From contig CAAGKO010000009.1 in NCBI GenBank assembly GCA_900770445.1, positions 1 through 64,000 on the forward strand: 64,000 bases of DNA. Direction: 5' to 3'. Shown piece after piece: positions 23,772 to 33,277 of this stretch. The translations under genes were made by a program, and so were the position numbers. Every line of letters begins with the position of its first letter. Within the stretch, counting starts at the first letter, position 1. The notes beneath the pieces were generated by a model, which saw only the letters and a program-made list of their open reading frames with translations, was not told the origin of the DNA and searched no databases. The DNA is from an uncultured Oribacterium sp. (GTDB taxonomy: Bacteria; Bacillota; Clostridia; Lachnospirales; Lachnospiraceae).

Positions 23772-24374
23772 ATGGAAAGAACGGAGCAAAGGAGCAGCGT
23801 ACTGATCGCGGCTCAATCTGAAAAGATCGCCGTCCAGATCAAGGGCATACTGCCCGCTGGCTTCGGTCGCGTGACTTTCCAGCCGTCCATGGCGCGGGTG
23901 AAGCAGACGCTCACCGAGGAACGGGCGGATCTCCTGATCATCTACACACCGCTGTCGGATGATTCCGGCGTTCAGTCGATCCTCGATCTGAGTGTCAAAT
24001 ATCCGGCGATGAGCATCCTTCTCATCGTGTCGAAGGAAGCGTATCAACAGGTGCTTTACCGGGCCGGCGACACCGGCATCACGGTCCTGGCGAGACCGAT
24101 CAGCACCGGCACCTTCGTTTCGGCGATCCAGATGCTCGGCGCGATGAGCCGTAAGGTTCAGCGTCTGCTCGAGGAGAATGCGAAGCTGCAGCGGAAGCTC
24201 GAGGATGAGCGTTACGTCAGCCGGGCAAAAGCCCTTCTCATCGAGAAGCAGGGCATGACGGAGGGCGAGGCACACAAGTACCTCGAGCGCCAGGCCATGA
24301 ACGGCAGCGTCACCCGCCGCGAGGTCGCCCTGAAGATCATCCGCGAGAGCGGACGAATCATTGTAGGTACATGA
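23772..24374 (+). CDS. ANTAR-domain response-regulator-like antiterminator (NasT/AmiR type)
   Basis: A 200-residue protein. Residues ~8-118 form a receiver-like domain (SVLIAAQSEKIAVQIKGIL, LLIIYTP, GITVLARPI) in which the usual phosphoacceptor Asp is not obvious (LLIIYTP where DLIILD is expected), so it may be a pseudo-receiver. Residues ~130-160 form a coiled coil, and the C-terminus is an ANTAR RNA-binding domain (RAKALLIEKQGMTEGEAHKYLERQAM then RREVALKIIRE). ANTAR proteins bind paired hexaloop hairpins in nascent RNA to prevent termination. Clostridial relatives next to glutamine synthetase genes are known as NitR-type regulators. The terminator at 24408-24462, between this gene and glnN, is the obvious target. 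Confidence 0.9.
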   Translation: MERTEQRSSVLIAAQSEKIAVQIKGILPAGFGRVTFQPSMARVKQTLTEERADLLIIYTPLSDDSGVQSILDLSVKYPAMSILLIVSKEAYQQVLYRAGDTGITVLARPISTGTFVSAIQMLGAMSRKVQRLLEENAKLQRKLEDERYVSRAKALLIEKQGMTEGEAHKYLERQAMNGSVTRREVALKIIRESGRIIVGT

Positions 24375-24407
24375 GAGGGCCGTGCGAACAATTAAATCTG
24401 TAAATGA

Positions 24408-24462
24408 AGAGGACAATGGGGTCCGGGAAGTTTTTTTCCTGTGCCTTGTTGTCCTCTTTTTT
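24408..24462 (+). promoter_or_regulatory. Attenuator between the ANTAR gene and glnN, with overlapping hexaloop hairpin
   Basis: Terminator: AGAGGACAA (24408-24416) pairs with TTGTCCTCT (24449-24457), then TTTTTT. Overlapping the 5' arm is GGAC (24411-24414), loop AATGGG, GTCC (24421-24424). The hexaloop has A at position 1 and G at position 4, the rule described for ANTAR-binding hairpins. Forming the small hairpin excludes the terminator. I could not find a convincing first hairpin of the usual pair upstream. Confidence 0.7.
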
Positions 24463-24577
24463 ATACCTACCGCATTTCCATGTAAATCGGTCATGATCGT
24501 ATCAATCACCGACAGATGGACATCGAAATGTGGTGGGGATCACAAACCACCATATATCTTTTTAGGAGGAGAAAATT

Positions 24578-26683
24578 ATGAGTACTACATCGGTTCCTGA
24601 GCTTTACGGAAGCCTTGTATTTAACGACAAGGTCATGCGCGAGCGACTGCCGAAGGACATCTACAAGGCAGTGCACAAGACCATCCAGAACGGATCCCAT
24701 CTGGAGCTGGACGTGGCGAATACCGTCGCAGCGACGATGAAGGAGTGGGCACTGGAGCATGGCGCGACCCACTTCACACACTGGTTCCAGCCGATGACCG
24801 GCCTGACCGCAGAAAAGCATGACAGCTTCATTTCCCCGAGCGAAAACGGAAGCGTCATCATGGAGTTCTCCGGCAAGGAGCTCGTCAAGGGCGAGCCGGA
24901 TGCCTCCTCCTTCCCGAGTGGCGGCCTCCGTGCCACCTTCGAGGCCCGCGGCTATACCGCATGGGACCCGAGCTCACCTGCCTTCATCAAGGACGGCACC
25001 CTGTACATCCCGACCGCATTCTGCTCGTACTCCGGCGAATCCCTCGATAAGAAGACCCCGCTGCTCCGCTCCATGGAGACCCTGAGCGAGTCTGCGACGA
25101 AGCTGCTCCACATCCTCGGCAAGGAAAAGGTCACCCGCGTCGACACCACCGTCGGCTCCGAGCAGGAGTACTTCCTGATCGATAAGGACCTCTACACCGA
25201 GCGTGAGGACCTCATGCTCACCGGCCGTACCCTGATCGGCGCTCCGGCACCGAAGGGGCAGGAGATGGAGGATCACTACTTCGGCGTACTGAAGCCAAAG
25301 GTATCCGAGTTCATGCACGATCTCGACCAGGAGCTCTGGAAGCTCGGCGTTCCGGCGAAGACCAAGCACAACGAAGTGGCACCGTCACAGCACGAGCTGG
25401 CACCTGTCTTTGAGACCGCCAATATCGCCGTCGACCACAATCAGCTTACCATGGAGATGATGAAGAAGGTCGCCGACAAGCATAATTATGCATGCCTCCT
25501 GCACGAGAAGCCTTTCGAGGGCATCAACGGCTCCGGTAAGCACAACAACTGGTCCATGATCACCTCCGAGGGTGAGAACCTGCTCGATCCGGGCAAGACG
25601 CCGGGGAAGAACGTTCAGTTCCTGCTCTTCCTCATGGGTATCGTCAGTGCAGTGGATGAGTATGCAGATCTGATGCGTGTATCCGTCGCAACCGCGGGCA
25701 ATGATCACCGCCTGGGCGCAAATGAAGCACCTCCAGCCATCGTTTCCATCTATGTCGGCGATGAGCTCGAGAAGGTCCTCGAGTCCATCGAAAACGGCGA
25801 GGATTTCACCTCCTCGGATTCGAAGCAGCTTGAGACCGGTGCCCACGTTCTGCCACACTTCGTACAGGACAACACCGACCGTAACCGTACCTCACCGTTT
25901 GCCTTCACCGGCAACAAGTTCGAGTTCCGTATGCCGGGCTCCTCACTTTCCGTCGCAGACCCGAACATCGTACTGAACACCGCCGTCGCGGAGGCACTCG
26001 ACCAGATCTGCGCGAAGCTCGAGGACGTCGATCCGAAGGATCTCGAGGAAGAGGCGATGAAGCTCGTCAAGAAGCTCCTCAAGAAGCACAGAAGAATCAT
26101 CTTCAACGGTAACGGTTACACCGATGCGTGGGTAGCCGAGGCAGAGAAGAGAGGCCTCTACAACCTCAAGTCCCTCCCGGAGGCGATGCCGCAGATCAAG
26201 GCAAAGAAGAACAAGGAGCTCTTCGAAAAGCACCACGTCTTCACCGAGACCGAGATCGACTCCCGCTATGAGATCTACCTCGAGAACTACTCGAAGACCA
26301 TCCGCATCGAGGCACTCACCATGCTCGAGATGGTCAAGAAGGACTTCACCGACGGCTTGATGGCATATGAAACCGCCCTCACCGACACCGCGATCCAGAA
26401 GAAGCAGGTACTCGCCGGCGCGAAGTGCACACTCGAAACCAGCATCCTCACGAAGCTCGACGCCGCATCCGAAGCGATCGGCCTCGCCGTCGAAAAGCTC
26501 GAGAAGGACCTCGCCGAGACCCAGACGATCACTGACAGCCTCGCCCTCGCCACCGCGTACCACGACACCATCCTCGCCGACATGGATGCCCTCCGTGCCC
26601 CGGTCGACGCAGCCGAAGAGATGATCCCGGAGACCTACCTCCCGTACCCGACCTACTCGAAGCTCCTGTTCTCACTTAGATAA
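24578..26683 (+). CDS. glnN: Glutamine synthetase type III
   Basis: GSIII is the large dodecameric glutamine synthetase of Bacteroidetes, cyanobacteria and some Clostridia. The 701-residue product has the typical size (about 700-730). Signatures seen: HWFQPMTGLTAEKHDSF, the acidic metal-site segment VGSEQEYFLIDKDL, HNEVAPSQHELAPVFETANI, and NGSGKHNNWSM. The C-terminal ~190 residues are the helical GSIII-specific region. GGAGGAGA stands before the ATG. It lies behind the ANTAR attenuator, so expression is probably tied to nitrogen status, while glnA is transcribed from further upstream. Confidence 0.95.
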   Translation: MSTTSVPELYGSLVFNDKVMRERLPKDIYKAVHKTIQNGSHLELDVANTVAATMKEWALEHGATHFTHWFQPMTGLTAEKHDSFISPSENGSVIMEFSGKELVKGEPDASSFPSGGLRATFEARGYTAWDPSSPAFIKDGTLYIPTAFCSYSGESLDKKTPLLRSMETLSESATKLLHILGKEKVTRVDTTVGSEQEYFLIDKDLYTEREDLMLTGRTLIGAPAPKGQEMEDHYFGVLKPKVSEFMHDLDQELWKLGVPAKTKHNEVAPSQHELAPVFETANIAVDHNQLTMEMMKKVADKHNYACLLHEKPFEGINGSGKHNNWSMITSEGENLLDPGKTPGKNVQFLLFLMGIVSAVDEYADLMRVSVATAGNDHRLGANEAPPAIVSIYVGDELEKVLESIENGEDFTSSDSKQLETGAHVLPHFVQDNTDRNRTSPFAFTGNKFEFRMPGSSLSVADPNIVLNTAVAEALDQICAKLEDVDPKDLEEEAMKLVKKLLKKHRRIIFNGNGYTDAWVAEAEKRGLYNLKSLPEAMPQIKAKKNKELFEKHHVFTETEIDSRYEIYLENYSKTIRIEALTMLEMVKKDFTDGLMAYETALTDTAIQKKQVLAGAKCTLETSILTKLDAASEAIGLAVEKLEKDLAETQTITDSLALATAYHDTILADMDALRAPVDAAEEMIPETYLPYPTYSKLLFSLR

Positions 26684-26689
26684 ATGACA

Positions 26690-26720
26690 GGATCTGACCC
26701 CACTTCGTGGCGTCAGATCC
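26690..26720 (+). terminator. Hairpin after glnN
   Basis: GGATCTGACCCCAC (26690-26703) pairs with GTGGCGTCAGATCC (26707-26720), one mismatch, loop TTC. Only a short U run follows. Confidence 0.6.
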
Positions 26721-26735
26721 TTCTGAATAAAACCT

Positions 26736-27065
26736 TACGGCAGAAGAAATCGGCGCAGGGACCACGAATTTACGGTAGAAGAAATCGGCGCATGGAGGTC
26801 GCCACGAACGTACGGCAGAAGAAATCGGAACAGGGAGGGGACATAATTGCGCATTCAAAGAACAGGTTCCAGTGTAATGTACGTCATGAACACACAGAAC
26901 GTGTTCTGTGATGGGCATGACGAACATTGCACTGGGTTCTGTACTTTGAACTAAGTGAGTTGTCCCCTCCCTGTCCGATTTCTTCGTACTATACATTAGC
27001 GGCGCGACCTCCATGACCGATTTCTTCGTACCATGAATCCCCTCCCTGTCCGATTTCTTCGTACC
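26736..27065. repeat. 330-bp nested palindrome between glnN and gltB
   Basis: Three copies of TACGG(C/T)AGAAGAAATCGG start at 26736, 26771 and 26811, and three inverted copies, CCGATTTCTTCGTA, start at 26975, 27017 and 27050. The centre is a long stem: CCAGTGTAATGTACGTCATG pairs with CATGACGAACATTGCACTGG around ACAGAACGTGTTCTGT. CAGGGAGGGGACA pairs with TGTCCCCTCCCTG. The whole leader of gltB could fold into one huge hairpin. Confidence 0.8.
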
Positions 27066-27083
27066 ATATTTAGTGGAGTATAT

Positions 27084-30000
27084 ATGAATACTTATCAAAA
27101 TCAGAGCACCTTTACTGTGCCAGAGCAGTACAGGGGACACAACACACTCTGGCGTCCCCAGTCCATCGAGGACATGAATGAGCTCACCCAGGATGCCTGC
27201 GGTATCGGCAGCGTCGTGAACATCGACGGCCACCAGGATACGCGCGTCCTGGACGATGCACTGCATATCGTGGAAAAGCTCGAGCACCGCGCCGGTAAGG
27301 ACGCGAGCGGCAAGGTCGGCGATGGCGTCGGCATCCTCCTGCAGATCAGCCACAGCTTCTTTAAGAAGGCGGCACTCACGCAGGGGATCCAGCTTCGTGA
27401 CGAGCGTGACTACGGTGTCGGCATGTTTTTCTTCCCGGAGGACCAGCTGAAGCGGACCTTCGCGAAGCGTATGTTCGAGGTCATCACCGAGAAGAACGGA
27501 CTCCGTTTCCTCGGCTGGCGTGAGGTGCCGGTGCATCCGGAGATCCTCGGTCAGGTGGCGGTCGACTGCATGCCGCATATCCTGCAGTGCTTCATCGAGC
27601 GCCCGGAGGACGCAGAGAGAGGCATCGATTTTGATCGGCGTTTATATGTACTTCGCCGCGAGTTCGAGCAGTCCTCAGAGGATACCTATATCTGTTCTCT
27701 GAGCTCCCGGACCATCGTATATAAGGGCATGTTCCTGGTAAAGCAGCTCCGTGCCTTCTATGATGACCTGCGTGACCCGGATTATCGGACCGCCATCGCC
27801 ATCGTGCACTCCCGTTTCTCGACGAATACCACGCCGAGCTGGGATCGTGCGCATCCATACCGCATGATCGCCCATAACGGTGAGATCAATACCATCCGTG
27901 GAAACATTGACCGTATGCTCGCCCGTGAGGAGACCATGTCGAGCCCGCTGCTCGAGAAGGACGTGGAGAAGATCTTCCCGGTCGTGGAGCGCAGTGGATC
28001 GGATTCCGCGATGCTCGACAACACCCTCGAGTTCCTCTACATGAACGGCATCGATCTGCCGCTCGCGATGATGATGACCATCCCGGAGCCGTGGAAGCAC
28101 AACCGCTTCATGGACCAGAATAAGAAGGATTTCTATCACTACTACGCAACCATGATGGAGCCGTGGGATGGACCGGCGGCGATCCTCTTCTCCGATGGTG
28201 ATGTGGTCGGCGCGACCCTCGACCGTAACGGCCTTCGTCCGTCCAGATACTACATCACCGACGACAACCGACTGATCCTGTCCTCCGAGGTCGGCGTCCT
28301 CGACATCGACCCGAAGCACATCGTGCAGAAGTCCCGACTCCAGCCGGGCCGTATGCTGCTCGTCGACACGAAGGCGCAGCGCATCATCTCGGACGAGGAG
28401 TGCAAGGAAGCCTATGCGGCACGTGAGCCGTACGGTGAGTGGCTCGACCGGAACCTCCTCCACATCGAGGATCTGAAGATCCCGAACCGAAAGATCCCGA
28501 CGCACACGCAGGAGATGCGTGACCGCCTCTATAAGGTCTTCGGCTACAGCTACGAGGATGTGAAGTCCGTGATCCTCCCGATGGCCCAGAACGGCATCGA
28601 GCAGACCGCGTCGATGGGCCACGATGTCCCGCTCGCGGTGCTCAGCAAGCAGCATCAGCTCCTGTTTAACTACTTCAAGCAGCTCTTCGCCCAGGTCACC
28701 AACCCGCCGATCGACTCCCTCCGCGAGAAGATCGTCACGGATACGACCGTGTACATCGGCTCCGATGGTAATCTGCTGCAGGATCAGGCCGACAACTGCC
28801 GCGTGCTCGAGGTGGAGAATCCGATCCTCACGGGCGTCGAGCTCATGAAGATCAAGGACCTCAACCAGCCGGGCTTCCGGACCGAGGTGATCTCGCTTCT
28901 CTACTATAAGAACACATCTCTCGAGAAGGCCCTGGAGCAGCTCAATATTTCGGTCGATCGTGCATACCAGCGCGGCTACAACATCATCATCCTGAGCGAT
29001 CGTGGGGTCGACGAGAACCATGTGCCGATTCCGTCCCTGCTGGCGGTGAGCTCCGTCGAGCAGCATCTCGTCCAGACGAAGAAGCGGACCGCCGTGTCCC
29101 TGATCCTCGAGTCTGCTGAACCACGTGATGTACATCAGTTTGCAACCATCCTCGGCTTCGGTGCCCGTGCGATCAACCCGTACCTCGCCCATGAGTGCAT
29201 CGCCGAGATGATCGACATCGGTATCCTCGATAAGGATTATCATACCGCCATCGAGGACTATAACAAGGCGGTTCTGAACGGCATCGTAAAGATCGCGGCG
29301 AAGATGGGTATTTCGACGATTCAGTCCTACCAGTCGGCGAAAATCTTTGAGGCCATCGGTCTCAGCAAGGAGCTGGTGGAAAAGTACTTCACCGGTACGG
29401 TGTCGAGGGTCGGCGGCATTGGCATCCAGGACATCGCCGAGGGCGTAACCTGGCGGCATGACCATGCGTTTGATCCGATGGGATTAAGCCTTGATACCGC
29501 GCTCGATTCCGTCGGCTTCCATCAGCTTCGTTCGGGTCGGGGCACCGAGGATCATCTCTATGATCCGGAGACGATCATTACCCTTCAGCGCTCGGTTCGG
29601 AGTGATGAGAGCGATTATAAGAAATTTAAGGAGTACACGGCGCGCATCGATGACGAGCGTCGGCCGCATACACTGCGTGGACTTCTGAAGTTTGCGCCGA
29701 AGAATCAGCCGGTGCCGATCGAGGAGGTCGAGCCGGTATCGTCCATCGTGAAGCGTTTCAAGACCGGTGCGATGTCCTACGGTTCGATTTCGCAGGAGGC
29801 GCACGAGGCGATGGCCATCGCGATGAACCGCCTCGGCGGCAAGTCCAACACCGGTGAGGGTGGTGAGCACCCGGATCGTTTCGGTACCGAGCGGAATTCC
29901 GCCATCAAACAGGTTGCGTCCGGTCGTTTCGGCGTGACCAGTGCCTATCTCAACTCCGCCGTCGAGATCCAGATCAAGATGGCGCAGGGCGCGAAGCCGG

Positions 30001-31703
30001 GCGAGGGCGGCCATCTGCCGGGCAAGAAGGTCTATCCGTGGATCGCGAAGACCCGTTTTTCGACCCCGGGTGTGTCCCTCATTTCCCCGCCGCCTCACCA
30101 CGATATCTACAGTATCGAGGACCTGGCGCAGCTGATCTATGATCTGAAGAACGCGAACCGCCGTGCCGCGATCGCCGTCAAGCTCGTGTCCGAAAACGGC
30201 GTCGGCACCATCGCAAGTGGTGTTGCCAAGGCTGGCGCCCAGGTCATCCTCGTGTCCGGCTACGATGGAGGTACCGGTGCGGCACCGATGACCTCGATCC
30301 ACCATGCGGGTCTTCCGTGGGAGCTCGGCATCACCGAGGCGCACCATGCGCTGATCGAGAACGGGCTTCGTAACCGCGTCAAGCTCGAGACCGATGGTAA
30401 ACTGATGACCGGCCGCGATGTCGTGATCGCTGCACTGCTCGGTGCGGAGGAGTATGGCTTCGCGACGACCGCGCTCGTCTGCCTCGGCTGCATGATGATG
30501 CGTGTCTGCAACAAGGATACCTGTCCGTTCGGCGTCGCTACCCAGAACGACGTTCTCCGCAAGCGCTTCACGGGCAAGCCGGAGTACGTCATGAACTTCA
30601 TGCGCTTCATCGCACAGGAGATGCGCGAGTACATGGCGGAGCTCGGTTTCCGTACCGTGGACGAGATGATCGGCCGTACCGACTGTCTCACGGTCAATGC
30701 TTCGGCCGCGCAGGTCACCACGCGCTCGGCAGAGGTGGATCTCTCTGCGATTCTGGATCCGCGCTATGCGACCCTTCCGGAAGAGGAGCGTCACTTTGAC
30801 CCGAAGCATGTCTATGATTTCCATCTCGAGAAGACCCTCGATGAGTCAGTGCTTCTCCGGAAGTTTGCCCCGGCCATCGCGAGCGGTCAGCACCACGAGG
30901 AGAGGGTCGAGGTTTCGAGCACGAACCGTACCTTCGGTACCATCCTCGGCTCCGAGATCACCGATCACTACGGCATGACACCGGAGGGCGATACCCTGCC
31001 GGATGATACCTTCGTGGTCGAGGCGTACGGCGGTGGCGGCCAGTCCTTCGGTGCCTTTATCCCGAAGGGCCTGACGATCCGTCTCCATGGCGATGCCAAT
31101 GATGGCTTCGGTAAGGGCCTGAGCGGCGGTAAGCTCGTCGTGGTGCCACCGGAGGGAAGTCCGTTCCGCGCCAGTGAGAACATCATCGTCGGCAACGTCG
31201 CCCTCTATGGTGCGACGGCCGGCAAGTGCTATGTGAACGGTGTCGCCGGTGAGCGCTTCTGCGTTCGTAATTCCGGTGCGACGGCGGTCGCCGAGGGCTG
31301 TGGCGATCATGGCCTCGAGTACATGACCGGCGGACGTGCCGTCATCCTCGGACCGACCGGCAAGAACTTCGCCGCCGGTATGTCCGGTGGTATCGCCTAC
31401 GTCCTCGATATGGATCACTCGCTCTATCTCAAGCTCAACAAGGACATGGTTTCCCTGCTGGAGGTCACCGAGAAGTATGACATCCAGGAGCTGAAGGAGA
31501 TCCTCACGGATTATGTGAAGGAGACGAAGTCGGAGCTCGGCACAGAGATCCTCCGGAACTTCGATATGTTCCTCCCGAGCTTCAAGAAAATCGTGCCGAA
31601 CGACTACCAGAAGGTACTGACCGCGGTCAGCCACTTCGAAGAGCAGGGCATCTCCCATGAAAATGCGGAGCTGGAAGCTTTTAAGTCTTTGTTTGCAGTG
31701 TAG
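27084..31703 (+). CDS. gltB: Glutamate synthase (NADPH) large subunit
   Basis: Transfers the amide of glutamine to 2-oxoglutarate, giving two glutamates. From ATG 27084 (GTGGAG upstream) it has 1539 residues, the usual size. The N-terminal class II amidotransferase domain starts at Cys39 in TQDACGIGSVVN, so a 38-residue propeptide is probably removed. The central and FMN-binding synthase domains follow (SYGSISQEAHEAMAIAMNRL, GAKPGEGGHLPG, VSGYDGGTGAAP), with a 3Fe-4S cluster site at CLGCMMMRVCNKDTCPFGVA. The C-terminal GXGXG beta-helix shows GLSGGKLVV and GGRAVILGPTGKNFAAGMSGG. gltD follows after 36 bp in the same operon. Confidence 0.97.
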   Translation: MNTYQNQSTFTVPEQYRGHNTLWRPQSIEDMNELTQDACGIGSVVNIDGHQDTRVLDDALHIVEKLEHRAGKDASGKVGDGVGILLQISHSFFKKAALTQGIQLRDERDYGVGMFFFPEDQLKRTFAKRMFEVITEKNGLRFLGWREVPVHPEILGQVAVDCMPHILQCFIERPEDAERGIDFDRRLYVLRREFEQSSEDTYICSLSSRTIVYKGMFLVKQLRAFYDDLRDPDYRTAIAIVHSRFSTNTTPSWDRAHPYRMIAHNGEINTIRGNIDRMLAREETMSSPLLEKDVEKIFPVVERSGSDSAMLDNTLEFLYMNGIDLPLAMMMTIPEPWKHNRFMDQNKKDFYHYYATMMEPWDGPAAILFSDGDVVGATLDRNGLRPSRYYITDDNRLILSSEVGVLDIDPKHIVQKSRLQPGRMLLVDTKAQRIISDEECKEAYAAREPYGEWLDRNLLHIEDLKIPNRKIPTHTQEMRDRLYKVFGYSYEDVKSVILPMAQNGIEQTASMGHDVPLAVLSKQHQLLFNYFKQLFAQVTNPPIDSLREKIVTDTTVYIGSDGNLLQDQADNCRVLEVENPILTGVELMKIKDLNQPGFRTEVISLLYYKNTSLEKALEQLNISVDRAYQRGYNIIILSDRGVDENHVPIPSLLAVSSVEQHLVQTKKRTAVSLILESAEPRDVHQFATILGFGARAINPYLAHECIAEMIDIGILDKDYHTAIEDYNKAVLNGIVKIAAKMGISTIQSYQSAKIFEAIGLSKELVEKYFTGTVSRVGGIGIQDIAEGVTWRHDHAFDPMGLSLDTALDSVGFHQLRSGRGTEDHLYDPETIITLQRSVRSDESDYKKFKEYTARIDDERRPHTLRGLLKFAPKNQPVPIEEVEPVSSIVKRFKTGAMSYGSISQEAHEAMAIAMNRLGGKSNTGEGGEHPDRFGTERNSAIKQVASGRFGVTSAYLNSAVEIQIKMAQGAKPGEGGHLPGKKVYPWIAKTRFSTPGVSLISPPPHHDIYSIEDLAQLIYDLKNANRRAAIAVKLVSENGVGTIASGVAKAGAQVILVSGYDGGTGAAPMTSIHHAGLPWELGITEAHHALIENGLRNRVKLETDGKLMTGRDVVIAALLGAEEYGFATTALVCLGCMMMRVCNKDTCPFGVATQNDVLRKRFTGKPEYVMNFMRFIAQEMREYMAELGFRTVDEMIGRTDCLTVNASAAQVTTRSAEVDLSAILDPRYATLPEEERHFDPKHVYDFHLEKTLDESVLLRKFAPAIASGQHHEERVEVSSTNRTFGTILGSEITDHYGMTPEGDTLPDDTFVVEAYGGGGQSFGAFIPKGLTIRLHGDANDGFGKGLSGGKLVVVPPEGSPFRASENIIVGNVALYGATAGKCYVNGVAGERFCVRNSGATAVAEGCGDHGLEYMTGGRAVILGPTGKNFAAGMSGGIAYVLDMDHSLYLKLNKDMVSLLEVTEKYDIQELKEILTDYVKETKSELGTEILRNFDMFLPSFKKIVPNDYQKVLTAVSHFEEQGISHENAELEAFKSLFAV

Positions 31704-31739
31704 GAGTTTGCAATATCTATAGAGATAGAGGGAGTATTC

Positions 31740-33269
31740 ATGGGTAAGGTAACAGGATTTCTCGACTATGCGAGAGAAGATAATAAAGACGTTCCGGTAG
31801 AGGAGCGTATCAAAAACTTTAAAGAATTTCATATCCCCCTCACGGAGGAGGAGCGTCGGAAGCAGGGCGCGCGCTGCATGAACTGCGGTGTCCCGTTCTG
31901 CCAGTCCGGCATGAAGCTGGCGGGCATGTTCACGGGCTGTCCGCTCCACAATCTCTGCCCGGAGTGGAACGATGAGGTCTACAACGGCCACGTCGCCCAT
32001 GCACTGAGCCGTCTTTTGAAGACGAACAACTTCCCGGAGTTCACCGGCCGTGTCTGCCCGGCGCTCTGCGAGAAGGCCTGTGTCGAGGGGCTCGATGACG
32101 CGCCGGTGACGACACACGACAACGAGCTCTACATCATCGAGAAGGCCTTCCGGGAGGGCTACATGCAGCCGCGGATCCCGGAGGTCCGCTCCGGTAAGCG
32201 CGTCGCCGTCATCGGTGCCGGTCCGGCCGGCCTCGCAGTGGCGGATCAGCTGAACCATCGTGGCCACAGCGTCACCGTCTTCGAGCGCGCGGATGAGATC
32301 GGCGGTCTCCTCATGTACGGTATACCGAACATGAAGCTCGACAAGTCCGTCATCCGTCGTCGCCGCGCCCTCATGGAAGCGGAAGGCGTCGTCTTCCGTA
32401 CCGGCGTGGACGTGGGCCGCGAGACATTGACCGCCGGAAAGGGCAGCGCGGTCACCGCGGCATCGATCCTCCGGGACTACGACGCGGTCGTCCTGGCCTG
32501 TGGCGCGAAGCAGGCGCGCGGACTCAATGTGCCGTTCATCGAGCAGGCGCACGGCATCCACTACGCGGTCGACTACCTGACGAGCCAGACGAAGGCCCTC
32601 CACGAGCAGGGCGAGCATGCCTTCGGCGTCATCAACGCGAAGGGGAAGCATGTCGTCATCGTCGGTGGCGGTGACACCGGAAACGACTGCTGCGGTACCG
32701 CGATCCGCCAGGGTGCGAAGTCGGTGACCCAGATCGAGATGATGCCGGAGCCGCCGGTCGAGCGTGCAGCGTCGAATCCGTGGCCGGAGTGGCCGAAGGT
32801 CCTGAAGGTCGATTACGGCCAGCAGGAGGCCATCCGCGTCTTCGGACATGACCCGCGCGTTTACGAGACGACGATCAAGGCCATCGAGACGAAGAAGGAC
32901 GGCAGCATCAAGGCCGTCATCACCTCGAAGGTGAAGTTCGAGAATCGGCAGATGGTACTCGTCGAGGGCACGGAGCAGAAGCTGCCGTGTGACCTCCTCA
33001 TCATCGCCGCCGGCTTCACCGGCTGCGAAAGCTACGTCGCCGACGCCTTCGGTGTCGCACTCACCGAGCGCCATGTCGTAAAGACGGAGGCGGAGCACTA
33101 CCACACGGAAAGCGCAGAGAAGCCGATGGCTGCTGCAAATGCCGCGAAGATCTTCACCGCAGGCGACATGCACCGCGGACAGTCCCTCGTCGTCTGGGCC
33201 ATCGCCGAAGGCCGCGCCTGTGCAAGCGAAGTCGACGCGTACCTGATGGGTTACAGCTGCCTCGCGTAA
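31740..33269 (+). CDS. gltD: Glutamate synthase (NADPH) small subunit
   Basis: The electron-input subunit: FAD takes electrons from NADPH and passes them through 4Fe-4S clusters to GltB. The 509-residue protein has the N-terminal cysteine sets (ARCMNCGVPFCQ, GCPLHNLCPEW, GRVCPALCEKACV), an FAD fold at VIGAGPAGLAVADQL, the GLLMYGIPNMKLDK signature, an NADPH fold at VIVGGGDTGNDCCGTA, and the terminal FAD segment ADMHRGQSLVVWAIAEGR. GAGGGAG is upstream of the ATG. Tight linkage to gltB shows a standard heterodimeric GOGAT. Confidence 0.97.
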   Translation: MGKVTGFLDYAREDNKDVPVEERIKNFKEFHIPLTEEERRKQGARCMNCGVPFCQSGMKLAGMFTGCPLHNLCPEWNDEVYNGHVAHALSRLLKTNNFPEFTGRVCPALCEKACVEGLDDAPVTTHDNELYIIEKAFREGYMQPRIPEVRSGKRVAVIGAGPAGLAVADQLNHRGHSVTVFERADEIGGLLMYGIPNMKLDKSVIRRRRALMEAEGVVFRTGVDVGRETLTAGKGSAVTAASILRDYDAVVLACGAKQARGLNVPFIEQAHGIHYAVDYLTSQTKALHEQGEHAFGVINAKGKHVVIVGGGDTGNDCCGTAIRQGAKSVTQIEMMPEPPVERAASNPWPEWPKVLKVDYGQQEAIRVFGHDPRVYETTIKAIETKKDGSIKAVITSKVKFENRQMVLVEGTEQKLPCDLLIIAAGFTGCESYVADAFGVALTERHVVKTEAEHYHTESAEKPMAAANAAKIFTAGDMHRGQSLVVWAIAEGRACASEVDAYLMGYSCLA

Positions 33270-33277
33270 GAGTGGAC

